Assembly (NCBI GenBank): GCA_016294165.1
Contig: JAEDCM010000004.1
Coordinates: forward strand, 1 to 64,000
Reading direction: 5' to 3'
Length of the DNA: 64,000 nucleotides
Origin: Anaeroplasmataceae bacterium
Lineage (GTDB): Bacteria > Bacillota_I > Bacilli_A > Acholeplasmatales > JAEDCM01
In this document: positions 17,159 to 27,257 of the stretch, piece after piece
Position numbering within the stretch: position 1 is the first letter of the stretch
Layout of the letters: every line of letters starts with the position of its first letter
Made by a program: the position numbers and the translations under genes
The notes under the pieces: generated by a model
Seen by the model: only the letters and a program-made list of their open reading frames with translations
Databases searched by the model: none
What the model was told of the DNA's origin: nothing

Positions 17159-19705
17159 CTATTTTTTTCCCATACAGCAGTTTTTATACTTCTTTCCTGA
17201 TCCGCATGGACAGAATTCATTTTTCCCAATTTCTCTTTCTTCAACAGGTTTAATCTTTGGAACAACAGTTTTTACCGCTGATGGAGATCTTTTTCTAGAT
17301 TCATCCTTTACCGCATTTGTTCCAACAGGCTTATTAACCTCTTCACGCTCTAAATTATTTCTAATTTCCGCTCTTATAACATATTTAGTTACGTCATAAG
17401 CAATGTTTCTGTTTAACTCCTCAAACATCTCAAATCCGCGTTCTTGATATAATTGAAATGGATTACCTTGACCATATGCTTGTAGAGTAACACCTTGACG
17501 CAAAGCGGCCATTTGATCAATGTGCTTTGTCCAATATGTATCTACAACTCTTAATACAACAACCTTTAAGAATTCATTATAAGCGGCTTCATCGATGATT
17601 TCCTTCTTTCGAGCAATCTCTGCCTTGGCCTCATCTAAAACATATTTATGAATTTCCTCAGGAGTTAAAGATTCAATTGTTTCTAAAGCAAAAGTATCTG
17701 GTTTAAAAATACCACCGTTTAAGCTCTTAACAATGTCTTCATCCTCAATTGTTGTTTGATTTGCCCCATATGTAATATGCTTATCAATTGTTTCTCTAAT
17801 AGCCGATTCAATCATTTCGTTAACACTCTTCTCGATTGATGGTTCAACTAAAACACTAGTACGTTGTCCATAAATGATTTCTCTTTGTTTACGAATGATA
17901 TCATCATATTTTAATACTGTTTTACGTGAATCATAGTTGCTTCCTTCAATACGCTTTTGAGCACCTCTAACGAATTTCGCAAACATTTTAGATTCTAAAG
18001 CAGAGTTTTCATCACCCTTTTGCAAATCAATGATCATTCTGATTTTGTTTTTGAATGAATCTCCACCAAATCTCAATAATAATTCATCATCCGCAGAAAG
18101 GTAGAATCTTGAATATCCTGGGTCTCCTTGACGACCAGAACGTCCTCTTAGCTGATTATCAATACGTCTTGATTCATGACGTTCAGTTCCAATAACCGCT
18201 AAACCTCCAAGTTCTTTAACACCTTCACCTAATTTAATGTCGGTACCACGTCCGGCCATATTTGTCGCAATTGTAACAGCATACTTTTGTCCAGCTGCCG
18301 CAATGATTTCCGCTTCTTGTTCATGAAATTTAGCATTTAAAACATTATGTTTAATACCAGCCTTAGTAAGCTCTTTACTAATGATTTCTGATGTTTCAAC
18401 GGCAATTGTACCAATCAAAATCGGTTGACCTGCCTTATGTCTTTCTTTAACATCCTCAATGATTGCTTTATATTTAGCTTCCACAGTTAAATAAATTAAA
18501 TCAGTCATGTCTTCTCTAATAACTGGTAGGTTTGTTGGTACCTCAACAACATACATGTTATAGATTTCAATAAATTCTTCTTCCTCAGTTTTCGCAGTAC
18601 CAGTCATACCTGAAAGTTTCTTATACATACGGAAGAAATTTTGATATGTGATAGTAGCTAAAGTAATAGTTTCCTTCTTAATTTCTACATTTTCTTTAGC
18701 TTCAATTGCTTGATGTAATCCATCTGAATATTGGCGTCCCTTTAAAACACGTCCGGTAAATGAATCAATGATCAATACCTCTCCATCCACAACCATATAT
18801 TCCTTGTCCTTATCCATTGTATAGTTTGCCTTTAGGGCATTATTTATATGGTGAACTAAAGAAACATATTGTAAATCATAAAGGTTATCAATTTTAAATG
18901 ATTTTTCAGCCTTCGCAATACCCTTTTGCGTAAGATTTACCGTTTTTGTTTCAATATCAACTAAAAATTCATCATCTTCTAAGCTTTTCGCAAAGCGATC
19001 AGCTAAAATATATAGGTTTCCAGTATTTTTTTGACCACCAGAAATAATTAATGGTGTTCTCGCCTCGTCAATCAAGATACTATCAACCTCATCGATGATG
19101 GCATAGTTTAATGGTCTTTGAACCATATCTTTTTTAAATAAAACCATGTGATCTCTTAAATAATCAAATCCTAATTCCGCATTTGTTGAATAAAGGATAT
19201 CACATTGATAAGCTTCTTTCTTTTGTTCTTGAGACATATCATGAACATTTAATCCAACAGTAAGTCCTAAGAAACGATAGATTTCGCCAATTGGTCCCTC
19301 AGTTTCTCTGGCTGCTAAATATTCATTAACTGTAACGATATGAACTCCTTCACCACTTAAGGCATTTAAATAAGCCGGCATTACTCCTGTTAAAGTTTTA
19401 CCTTCTCCAGTTTTCATTTCCGCAATATTTCCACCATGAATGGCTATAGCTCCCGCAACTTGCACAAAAAATGGGAACATCCCTGTGACTCTTCTTGAAG
19501 CCTCACGAACAACCGCATATGCCTCAACTAATAAATCATCAAGAGTTTCTCCTTTTTGATATCTTTCTTTAAACTCAAAGGTTTTAGCCTTTAACTCTTC
19601 ATCAGTTAATTTAGCAGTTGCTTCTTCAAGCAAGAAAACCTTTTTAGCTATTTTTTCACAACGCTTATACTCTTTGTATCCAGCATCGAATAAACTTTTA
19701 AACAT
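17159..19705 (-). CDS. secA: Preprotein translocase ATPase SecA
   Basis: 848 residues. Motor of Sec-dependent protein export. Walker A is MKTGEGKTL, the DEAD-type box is IDEVDSILIDEAR, and IATNMAGRGTDIKL and RRIDNQLRGRSGRQGDPG are helicase motifs V/VI. The C-terminus keeps the zinc-binding, SecB/lipid-interacting tail (CPCGSGKKYKNCC). The start is ATG at 19705 with GAGGTG 7 nt upstream. It heads the secA-prfB-yitT-ctp-recX operon. Confidence 0.97.
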   Translation of the reverse strand: MFKSLFDAGYKEYKRCEKIAKKVFLLEEATAKLTDEELKAKTFEFKERYQKGETLDDLLVEAYAVVREASRRVTGMFPFFVQVAGAIAIHGGNIAEMKTGEGKTLTGVMPAYLNALSGEGVHIVTVNEYLAARETEGPIGEIYRFLGLTVGLNVHDMSQEQKKEAYQCDILYSTNAELGFDYLRDHMVLFKKDMVQRPLNYAIIDEVDSILIDEARTPLIISGGQKNTGNLYILADRFAKSLEDDEFLVDIETKTVNLTQKGIAKAEKSFKIDNLYDLQYVSLVHHINNALKANYTMDKDKEYMVVDGEVLIIDSFTGRVLKGRQYSDGLHQAIEAKENVEIKKETITLATITYQNFFRMYKKLSGMTGTAKTEEEEFIEIYNMYVVEVPTNLPVIREDMTDLIYLTVEAKYKAIIEDVKERHKAGQPILIGTIAVETSEIISKELTKAGIKHNVLNAKFHEQEAEIIAAAGQKYAVTIATNMAGRGTDIKLGEGVKELGGLAVIGTERHESRRIDNQLRGRSGRQGDPGYSRFYLSADDELLLRFGGDSFKNKIRMIIDLQKGDENSALESKMFAKFVRGAQKRIEGSNYDSRKTVLKYDDIIRKQREIIYGQRTSVLVEPSIEKSVNEMIESAIRETIDKHITYGANQTTIEDEDIVKSLNGGIFKPDTFALETIESLTPEEIHKYVLDEAKAEIARKKEIIDEAAYNEFLKVVVLRVVDTYWTKHIDQMAALRQGVTLQAYGQGNPFQLYQERGFEMFEELNRNIAYDVTKYVIRAEIRNNLEREEVNKPVGTNAVKDESRKRSPSAVKTVVPKIKPVEEREIGKNEFCPCGSGKKYKNCCMGKK

Positions 19706-19725
19706 AAAATAACACCTCAAGTTAT

Positions 19726-19754
19726 ATAATACTATATTTAGAATAAATATACAA
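19726..19754 (-). promoter_or_regulatory. SigA promoter of secA operon
   Basis: On the minus strand TTGTAT (19749-19754), 17-bp spacer, TATTAT (19726-19731). A 12-bp perfect palindrome, TTCACATGTGAA (19765-19776), lies just upstream of the -35 and could bind a regulator. Confidence 0.6.
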
Positions 19755-19831
19755 CTAAAAATATTTCACATGTGAATATTTTTTATTAAAAATTTTATTT
19801 TTAATACTATTTTTTTACGTTTTATAAAAAA

Positions 19832-19855
19832 AAGAGCGCTTTTTATAGCGCTCTA
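19832..19855 (-). terminator. Terminator of hpf
   Basis: Stem AGAGCGCT / AGCGCTCT with a 6-nt loop and a minus-strand T-run, immediately after the hpf stop codon. Confidence 0.85.
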
Positions 19856-19862
19856 ATAGATA

Positions 19863-20408
19863 TTAATTTGTTTCAATAACCGCATAGTTTCCATCATCTC
19901 TTAGATATGTTACGCAAACCTTATGAGTAGAGCTATTTAAGAAAATGAAGAATGAGTGACCTAATAATTCCATTTGGTCAATAGCTTCCTCTACTGTCAT
20001 TGGTCGTAAATCAATTTTTTTATTTTTAACTAATTGAGATGCCATTACTTCCTTTTCAAGTAAATCTAAATCAACGTCATTTTTAAATACTTGTTTAATT
20101 CCTTCTTTTTCTAATTTTCCTTTTACCTTGTCCTTATGGCGTCTAACTTGTGAGATAAGCTTATCAATTGATTTATCAATTGCAGCATACATATCATCAT
20201 CACAAACCTCAGAACGTAATATTAAATTTTTTGTAGGTATTGTAATTTCCACCTTATGGTGATCATTATAAACCTTACATACAACTCTTGCATTTTCAAT
20301 TACACCATTCGCAAAGAATTGCTCAATTTTTTGTAGTTTGTTTACTACATACCCTTCAATAGCTTCAGTTAATCTAAAACCATTCTTTCCAACTACTTCA
20401 ACCTTCAT
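19863..20408 (-). CDS. hpf: Long-form ribosome hibernation promoting factor
   Basis: 181 residues. The N-terminal domain (about 1-100) is the beta-alpha-beta ribosome-binding fold (KVYNDHHKVEITIPTKNLILRSE). The C-terminal dimerisation domain (about 125-181) carries KIDLRPMTVEEAIDQMELLGHSFFIF. Long HPF joins two 70S ribosomes into inactive 100S particles in stationary phase. The ATG at 20408 is chosen because AGGAGG abuts the earlier ATG at 20417 directly. It has its own promoter and terminator. The comFC-hpf-secA neighbourhood is common in Bacilli. Confidence 0.95.
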   Translation of the reverse strand: MKVEVVGKNGFRLTEAIEGYVVNKLQKIEQFFANGVIENARVVCKVYNDHHKVEITIPTKNLILRSEVCDDDMYAAIDKSIDKLISQVRRHKDKVKGKLEKEGIKQVFKNDVDLDLLEKEVMASQLVKNKKIDLRPMTVEEAIDQMELLGHSFFIFLNSSTHKVCVTYLRDDGNYAVIETN

Positions 20409-20425
20409 AAATTCCATCCTCCTAA

Positions 20426-20477
20426 TGTAAGTTGGTACCTTACATCTTCATTATATCACAAATATAAATAAAATCAA
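20426..20477 (-). promoter_or_regulatory. hpf promoter and 5' hairpin
   Basis: Minus-strand TTGATT (20472-20477), 16-bp spacer, TATAAT (20450-20455). The leader then folds into a hairpin, TGTAAG ... CTTACA (20426-20444), ending just before the AGGAGG. It may modulate message stability or translation. Confidence 0.6.
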
Positions 20478-20494
20478 TAAAACGCTTTCATAAA

Positions 20495-20866
20495 TTATTG
20501 AAATGTCGTTAAAACAACAATATTACTAGCTAAATCTCCTATTTTTTCAATGTTATTTAAGTCATTAAAGAAATCATTAACTGACTCATAATAAAACAAA
20601 ATATCTTCGTTAAAATTATACTTTGATGAAATGTACTGAAAAAGGCCTGATAGTTCGATTATAAAGGCATAAGAGTTAATAGTATACATCTTATCAAAGA
20701 GAGAAAAAACATGAATTAATTTTTTATTGATTGGAATTGTTTGATAGGTTATTTTAATAGGATAAGCCATAAAACAATGGTCACAAACAAAATAATGTTT
20801 CTCACAAAATAGGTTTTTCCAGGTCACCCTGTTATATATTTTTTTATTACATATTAAGCACTTCAT
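20495..20866 (-). CDS. Truncated ComFC-like zinc-ribbon protein
   Basis: 123 residues from the ATG at 20866 (GGTGAT upstream). The first ~40 residues form a four-cysteine zinc ribbon (CLIC ... CDHC) followed by sequence similar to the start of ComFC (HVFSLFDKMYTINSYAFIIEL). ComFC proteins of ~230 residues continue into a phosphoribosyltransferase domain needed for DNA uptake; here that domain and its RGFNQ-type motif are missing. The position directly upstream of hpf is the usual comFC position, which supports the homology. It is probably a decayed or repurposed competence gene. Confidence 0.55.
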   Translation of the reverse strand: MKCLICNKKIYNRVTWKNLFCEKHYFVCDHCFMAYPIKITYQTIPINKKLIHVFSLFDKMYTINSYAFIIELSGLFQYISSKYNFNEDILFYYESVNDFFNDLNNIEKIGDLASNIVVLTTFQ

Positions 20867-20911
20867 CTTATCACCGAATATATAATACATAAAAAACTAG
20901 ATTTTTGTATT

Positions 20912-20946
20912 AAAAAAGTCCTACAAAATTTGTAGGACTTTTTTAA
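20912..20946. terminator. Bidirectional terminator of eno
   Basis: A strong stem AAGTCCTACAAA / TTTGTAGGACTT flanked by A- and T-runs, next to the eno stop codon. Confidence 0.9.
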
Positions 20947-20947
20947 A

Positions 20948-22261
<1,314 letters not shown>

Positions 22262-22266
22262 TTAAT

Positions 22267-22728
22267 TTATTCTTTAATACTTGGCCTACTGATTTTATAA
22301 CACATTACCATCGATATTACAACAACTATTAATAAAATTATTGTAGCAAAATTGTAAAATGCTTTCGTAAATGGCCAAAATATCATGAAAGTTGATCTAA
22401 GATTACCTAATGAAAACCCAGCTTTTATTCCTCCAAGAAAGCTAACTATTATAACATTGCTTATGTAGTATCCAATTAGGAAGAGAATAATAGCGATTAT
22501 ACTATAGGCAATATGATAATCCTCATATGATTTACGAATACTTTTAGGTAAAAAATATGCGATTAATAATAATGATGGTGCAAAGATATATTGCATACCC
22601 AATATCGTTACTAAGTTAAATGCAGCAACTGCTACTGCTAAAATTAAGGTCATTGAAAGGCCATTAATGATAACCATTAATAAATCACTTTTATTTAACC
22701 CTTTACTATTATATACCTTATTTTTCAT
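22267..22728 (-). CDS. Four-TM membrane protein between gpmI and eno, unknown
   Basis: 153 residues with four predicted transmembrane helices (about 15-38, 47-60, 71-92 and 123-145) and few charged residues. No family recognised. The ATG at 22728 overlaps the end of gpmI by 11 nt, and the only ribosome binding candidate is a loose AGGAAAG inside gpmI, so translation is probably coupled. The eno gene begins about 30 nt downstream. Confidence 0.55.
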   Translation of the reverse strand: MKNKVYNSKGLNKSDLLMVIINGLSMTLILAVAVAAFNLVTILGMQYIFAPSLLLIAYFLPKSIRKSYEDYHIAYSIIAIILFLIGYYISNVIIVSFLGGIKAGFSLGNLRSTFMIFWPFTKAFYNFATIILLIVVVISMVMCYKISRPSIKE

Positions 22729-24247
22729 TAATTAAAGACTTTCCTGTCATTTCTTTTGGTTGTTTGATATTTAAGTATTGTAGCATTGTTGGTGCAATAT
22801 CTGCTAAGATACCCTTATTAACTGTAATATTGTTATCAGTGATAACAACTGGAACAACATTTGTTGTATGAGCAGTAAACGGATTTCCTTCAGCATCAAG
22901 CAATTTTTCAGCATTTCCATGGTCAGCTGTGATAATACATACTCCGCCTTTAGCTTTTACTGCTTCATAAACCTTACCAACACAAGTGTCAACTGCTTCA
23001 ACTGCTTTAACAGCTGCATCAATAACACCAGTATGACCAACCATATCGCAGTTTGCAAAATTTAAAATAATGGCATCTGGTGTATCATTATTAATCTCCT
23101 CAATTACCTTTTCAGTAACCTCATATGCGGACATTTCAGGCTTTAAGTCATATGTCGCAACCTTTGGTGAATTAACTAATACACGTTTAGATCCTTTAAT
23201 CTCTTTATCTACTCCTCCATCAAAGAAGAAAGTAACATGAGCATATTTTTCAGTTTCAGCAATTCTTAATTGTTTCATATTATTATCAGCTAAAACGTCA
23301 CCTAAAGTGTTTTTAAGATCTTGTAATCCAAAGGCAATTTCGCCTTTAACGCTACTTGCATAGCTCATCATTGAAACAAAGAAAATATTCTTTGGTGCAT
23401 TTGTTGCATCTAATCCAACAGTGTTTTCCTTAACAATTGGATTACCAGGCTTGATAACCTCAGGATTTGAGAAGGCTGTAGAAATTTGGATGGCTCTATC
23501 AGGTCTAAAGTTTGAGAAAATGATCGCATCATTATCTGCAATTAAACCATTTTTATCACACAAGTATGGTTTAACAAACTCATCATAAATTCCTTCCTCA
23601 TAACTCTTAGCTAGTCCTTCAAATACATCAATTGGTTCATTATTTCCTTTAATCATATTATCATAAGCAACTTGAATACGATTCCAGTTCTTATCACGAT
23701 CCATTGCATAGTAACGACCACTTACTGTCGCAATTTTCCCATGTTCCATAATTTTTTCCAAATAAATTTTGGCGCTATCTGGGGCAACATCTCGTCCATC
23801 AAGGAAAGCATGGACATATACCTCTTTGATGTTTTGCATTTTTGCCATTTTTAATAAAGCAATGATATGTGATGTATGTGAATGCACACCACCATCTGAT
23901 GCTAAAGCAAAAATATGTAATTTTGAATTATTTTTCTTAACATGATCACAAGCATGTAAGAAAGCTTCGTTTGTAAAAAATGATCCATCATTAATCGCTA
24001 CATTAATACGAGTTAATGATTGATAAACTGTTCTTCCGGCTCCAATATTTAAGTGTCCAACCTCTGAATTACCCATTTGACCTTCAGGTAATCCAACAGC
24101 TAATCCACTAGCTTCTAAAATATTGTTCGGATATTTTTTAAAAAGTTGATCTAGATTTGGTTTTTTAGCCATAGAAATTGCATTACCTTTATTGCTATCG
24201 CTTAAACCATACCCGTCCATTATTATTAGTGTAACTGGTTTCTTCAT
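22718..24247 (-). CDS. gpmI: 2,3-bisphosphoglycerate-independent phosphoglycerate mutase
   Basis: 509 residues. Interconverts 3- and 2-phosphoglycerate using two metal ions. Metal-binding and catalytic features: MDGYGLS at the start, the catalytic serine in GQMGNSEVGHLNIGAGR, HAFLDGRDV, and the second metal site ITADHGNAEKL ... AHTTNVVPVV. The start is ATG at 24247 (GAGGTAAT upstream); the longer upstream frame is intergenic. It has its own promoter and heads the gpmI-membrane protein-eno unit. Confidence 0.97.
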   Translation of the reverse strand: MKKPVTLIIMDGYGLSDSNKGNAISMAKKPNLDQLFKKYPNNILEASGLAVGLPEGQMGNSEVGHLNIGAGRTVYQSLTRINVAINDGSFFTNEAFLHACDHVKKNNSKLHIFALASDGGVHSHTSHIIALLKMAKMQNIKEVYVHAFLDGRDVAPDSAKIYLEKIMEHGKIATVSGRYYAMDRDKNWNRIQVAYDNMIKGNNEPIDVFEGLAKSYEEGIYDEFVKPYLCDKNGLIADNDAIIFSNFRPDRAIQISTAFSNPEVIKPGNPIVKENTVGLDATNAPKNIFFVSMMSYASSVKGEIAFGLQDLKNTLGDVLADNNMKQLRIAETEKYAHVTFFFDGGVDKEIKGSKRVLVNSPKVATYDLKPEMSAYEVTEKVIEEINNDTPDAIILNFANCDMVGHTGVIDAAVKAVEAVDTCVGKVYEAVKAKGGVCIITADHGNAEKLLDAEGNPFTAHTTNVVPVVITDNNITVNKGILADIAPTMLQYLNIKQPKEMTGKSLINEK

Positions 24248-24269
24248 AATATTACCTCTTTCTAAAAGT

Positions 24270-24299
24270 ATTATACTAGATATTATATATAAATTACAA
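24270..24299 (-). promoter_or_regulatory. SigA promoter of gpmI-eno
   Basis: Minus strand: TTGTAA (24294-24299), 18-bp spacer, TATAAT (24270-24275). Confidence 0.7.
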
Positions 24300-24307
24300 A
24301 TAAAAAA

Positions 24308-24362
24308 ACGTATAAAAACGTTTTCTAAAATAATAAAACTCCTCACTTGTGTTAAGTGGGAG
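24308..24362 (-). terminator. Two tandem terminators after mrp/salA
   Basis: First hairpin ACTCC-CACTT ... AAGTG-GGAGT (24334-24362), then AAAACG ... CGTTTT (24308-24328) with seven T. They separate salA from the gpmI promoter. Confidence 0.75.
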
Positions 24363-24369
24363 TATTCTA

Positions 24370-25353
24370 CTAGAATAATGTGTCAATTTTTATAGCTAAT
24401 TCATCATAGCATTGACCAATTTCTTCATCTGATTCAAATAAAAAATTCTTAGCCTGACCGATTGGAATATTTGATAATAGAGGTACACCTAGGCGCTCAG
24501 AAACAATGCTTCCCCCACCATTACCAAAAATAAATTCATGATTTCCATTTGCTGGATTTTTAAAGTAACTCATATTTTCCACAACCCCGATTAATTCGGT
24601 TTTCATTTCCATCGCACCAAGCCCAGCTTTAACTGCTACCGATGATGCTTGTGGATGTGGGGTTGTAACGACAATCATTTTTCCATTAGGAAGCATTTTA
24701 CCTAAATCTATAGCTACATCACCTGTCCCAGGAGGTAGATCAATTAATAGGTATTCCAAATCTTTATCCCATAATGTATCTTGGAAAAAATGATTAAGCA
24801 TACGTGATAGCATTGGACCACGCCACATTAATGGCCTATCATCCTCTACAAAGAATTCAGTTGATAAAACCTCCATCCCATAAGCTTCCATTGGAAGAAT
24901 ATGTCCTTCCTTATCTCCTCTAGCCTCCATATGAGGTAATCCTAAGACATTAGGAATTGATGCTCCATAAATATCACAATCCACAATACCTACTTTTTTA
25001 CCCATTCTTTTTAAAGCATATGCAAGATTTGCTGTTACATTACTTTTTCCAACACCACCCTTACCAGACGCAACAAATAAGAATCTACATCCGTTATCAT
25101 AGATGGTATTTCTTTCCTTTTCAGGAATGAATTGTAATTTAATTCCTTTATATCCATAATTTAGCTTAACAATTCTTACTAGAGTGTTTTTAACCTTATC
25201 GGCTTCTTCTCCAGTAACCTCGCTTAGATATACCTTTAAATGAACAACATCGTCAATAATATCGATGCTTTTTAGTCCTTGAGTTTCTCTCAATGTTTTA
25301 CCACAAGAAAAATCAATGACATTTAATATTTCTTCAACTAATCTTTCATCCAT
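24370..25353 (-). CDS. salA: Mrp/NBP35-family ATPase, SalA type without CxxC
   Basis: 327 residues. An N-terminal DUF59/MIP18-like domain (about 1-75) is followed by a deviant Walker A ATPase (ASGKGGVGKSNVTANLAYAL) with LLIDLPPGTGDVAIDL. Typical Fe-S carrier Mrp proteins have a CPxC motif after ENMSYF; here the segment reads ENMSYFKNPANGNHEFIFG with no cysteine, as in Bacillus SalA, which acts as a regulator. A regulatory or atypical Fe-S role is therefore likelier than classic cluster transfer. It lies just downstream of a YerC-type regulator gene. Confidence 0.8.
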   Translation of the reverse strand: MDERLVEEILNVIDFSCGKTLRETQGLKSIDIIDDVVHLKVYLSEVTGEEADKVKNTLVRIVKLNYGYKGIKLQFIPEKERNTIYDNGCRFLFVASGKGGVGKSNVTANLAYALKRMGKKVGIVDCDIYGASIPNVLGLPHMEARGDKEGHILPMEAYGMEVLSTEFFVEDDRPLMWRGPMLSRMLNHFFQDTLWDKDLEYLLIDLPPGTGDVAIDLGKMLPNGKMIVVTTPHPQASSVAVKAGLGAMEMKTELIGVVENMSYFKNPANGNHEFIFGNGGGSIVSERLGVPLLSNIPIGQAKNFLFESDEEIGQCYDELAIKIDTLF

Positions 25354-25385
25354 TTTTTATCACCATTAGTTATTATATAACAAAA

Positions 25386-25664
25386 TTATTTTTCAATCAA
25401 CTTTTTATATCCACCATCACCATATTGGATTGCCTTTGAAACACGTGATAAAGTTGCAGATGAAATATCTACCTTATCTAAAATTTCTTCATATGTATTT
25501 CCCTCTAAAAGCTTTTTAGCTGCCAATAAGCGAATTGACATTGCTTCAATTTCTTTAATTGTACATAAATCCTCAAAAAATTCGTAACATTCTTCAATTG
25601 TTTCTAATTTTAATATTGTTTCAAATAATTCTTTAATTCGATCGTTTTGTAATTGCTTAATCAT
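25386..25664 (-). CDS. YerC/YecD TrpR-like DNA-binding protein
   Basis: 92 residues, all helical. A helix-turn-helix of the TrpR-like YerC family is seen at about 50-80 (NTYEEILDKVDISSATLSRV). The ligand and target genes are unknown for the family. The ATG at 25664 is used because AAGGTG lies 6 nt upstream; two earlier start codons overlap that site. It is followed by salA after about 30 nt. Confidence 0.85.
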   Translation of the reverse strand: MIKQLQNDRIKELFETILKLETIEECYEFFEDLCTIKEIEAMSIRLLAAKKLLEGNTYEEILDKVDISSATLSRVSKAIQYGDGGYKKLIEK

Positions 25665-25682
25665 TTTCATCACCTTGAATAT

Positions 25683-25711
25683 AGTTTATCAAAGTAAATG
25701 AATAAAGTCAA
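25683..25711 (-). promoter_or_regulatory. SigA promoter of yerC-salA
   Basis: Minus strand: TTGACT (25706-25711), 17-bp spacer, TAAACT (25683-25688). Divergent from the peptidase promoter at 25776. Confidence 0.55.
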
Positions 25712-25775
25712 AAGAATTGTTAAAAAGAATTGTTATTTGAATTAACAGTTATGACAAAATATCATTAAATTTACA

Positions 25776-25804
25776 TTGATATGTTTCTTAAAAAATATTA
25801 TAAT
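25776..25804 (+). promoter_or_regulatory. SigA promoter of M18 aminopeptidase
   Basis: TTGATA (25776-25781), 17-bp spacer, TATAAT (25799-25804), close to consensus. Confidence 0.8.
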
Positions 25805-25830
25805 TAAAACAAACAAAGGAGATGACAAAA

Positions 25831-27189
25831 ATGTATAAAGAAAATGCATGGAAAAAATATGATAATCTAGATGAAATCATGCAATTTAACGAAGAATATA
25901 AAGCATTCATTTCAACTGGAAAAACTGAAAGATTATGTGTTAGAAATTCGGTTAAACTAGCAGTTTCTAATGGATTTATAAATATCAATGATGTTAAAGA
26001 AATTAAGCCAGGAATGAAAATATATTCAACAAATAAAGAAAAAAATATTTGCTTGTTTGTTATTGGTAATAAACCATTAACTGAAGGATTAAGGGTATTA
26101 GGTGCACATATCGATTCACCAAGAATTGATGTTAAGCAAAACCCTTTATATGAGAAAGATGGATTTGCCTTATTAGATACTCATTATTATGGTGGTATTA
26201 AAAAATATCAATGGGTTACTCTTCCACTTTCAATTTATGGTGTTGTATGTAAAAAGGATGGTTCAGTTATTGATGTCGTTATTGGTGATGATGAAAACGA
26301 TCCAGTTGTAGGTATCAATGATTTATTAATTCACCTTTCAGCTGATCAATTAACAAAAACTGGCGCAAAGGTTATTGAAGGCGAAGATTTAGATGTTACC
26401 TTAGGAAATATTCCTTTAAATGATGAAGAAAAAAATCCAGTAAAGGCTAATATTTTAAAGTTATTAAAGGACAAATACGATTTTGATGAAGAAGATTTTG
26501 TAAGTGCAGAATTAGAAATCGTTCCAAGCGGTAAGGCCCGTGATTTTGGATTAGATCGTAGTATGGTTATGGGATATGGACATGATGATCGTGTATGCGC
26601 CTATACTTCTTTAAAAGCGGTATTAGATATTGACAATCCTGAATATACATCTTGCTGCATTTTAGTAGATAAGGAAGAGGTTGGAAGCATTGGTGCTACT
26701 GGTGCTGAATCTTTATATTTTGAAAATACTATTTTAAAATTATTAGACAAAGTTGGATGTGGGACAATCCTAAATTTACGTACTACCCTAGAAAATACTA
26801 AGATGCTTTCTAGTGATGTAAGTGCTGGATATGATCCATTATATGCTGGGGTTAATGATAGTAAAAATGCCGCTTACCTTGGTAATGGTGTATGCTTTAA
26901 CAAATATACTGGTGCTCGTGGTAAATCTGGATGCAATGATGCAAGTCCGGAATTCATCGCTTGGTTAAGAAAAATCATGGATGAAAACAATGTAAACTAT
27001 CAAACTGCTGAACTTGGTCGTGTTGACCAAGGAGGAGGAGGTACAATTGCCTATATCCTTGGAAACTATAATATGGATGTAATTGATTGTGGTGTTGCTG
27101 TATTAAATATGCATGCTCCATGGGAAATTGTATCAAAGGTCGATGTTTACGAAGCTTATTTAGCTTATAAAACTTTTCTTACAAAATAA
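25831..27189 (+). CDS. M18-family aminopeptidase
   Basis: 452 residues. Two-zinc aminopeptidase of the aspartyl aminopeptidase family. Seen: the zinc His in GAHIDSPRID, the bridging Asp in GHDDRVCAYTSLKAV, the catalytic Glu pair in DKEEVGSIGATG, and the final His in LNMHAPWE. It releases N-terminal residues, often acidic ones, from peptides in the cytosol. AAAGGAG precedes the ATG at 25831; an ATG at 25822 abuts that site and is unlikely. A single-gene unit with a strong promoter and terminator. Confidence 0.92.
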   Translation: MYKENAWKKYDNLDEIMQFNEEYKAFISTGKTERLCVRNSVKLAVSNGFININDVKEIKPGMKIYSTNKEKNICLFVIGNKPLTEGLRVLGAHIDSPRIDVKQNPLYEKDGFALLDTHYYGGIKKYQWVTLPLSIYGVVCKKDGSVIDVVIGDDENDPVVGINDLLIHLSADQLTKTGAKVIEGEDLDVTLGNIPLNDEEKNPVKANILKLLKDKYDFDEEDFVSAELEIVPSGKARDFGLDRSMVMGYGHDDRVCAYTSLKAVLDIDNPEYTSCCILVDKEEVGSIGATGAESLYFENTILKLLDKVGCGTILNLRTTLENTKMLSSDVSAGYDPLYAGVNDSKNAAYLGNGVCFNKYTGARGKSGCNDASPEFIAWLRKIMDENNVNYQTAELGRVDQGGGGTIAYILGNYNMDVIDCGVAVLNMHAPWEIVSKVDVYEAYLAYKTFLTK

Positions 27190-27193
27190 AAAT

Positions 27194-27257
27194 AAAGCAC
27201 AATGATATTTCATTGTGCTTTTACTATTAAATGGCTCTATTAAGAGCTTTTTTATTT
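27194..27257 (+). terminator. Tandem terminators of M18 aminopeptidase
   Basis: A 12-bp stem AAAGCACAATGA / TCATTGTGCTTT (27194-27222), then a second, weaker hairpin GCTCT-ATTA-AGAGC with six T (27233-27257). The second overlaps the end of the convergent permease gene. Confidence 0.8.
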
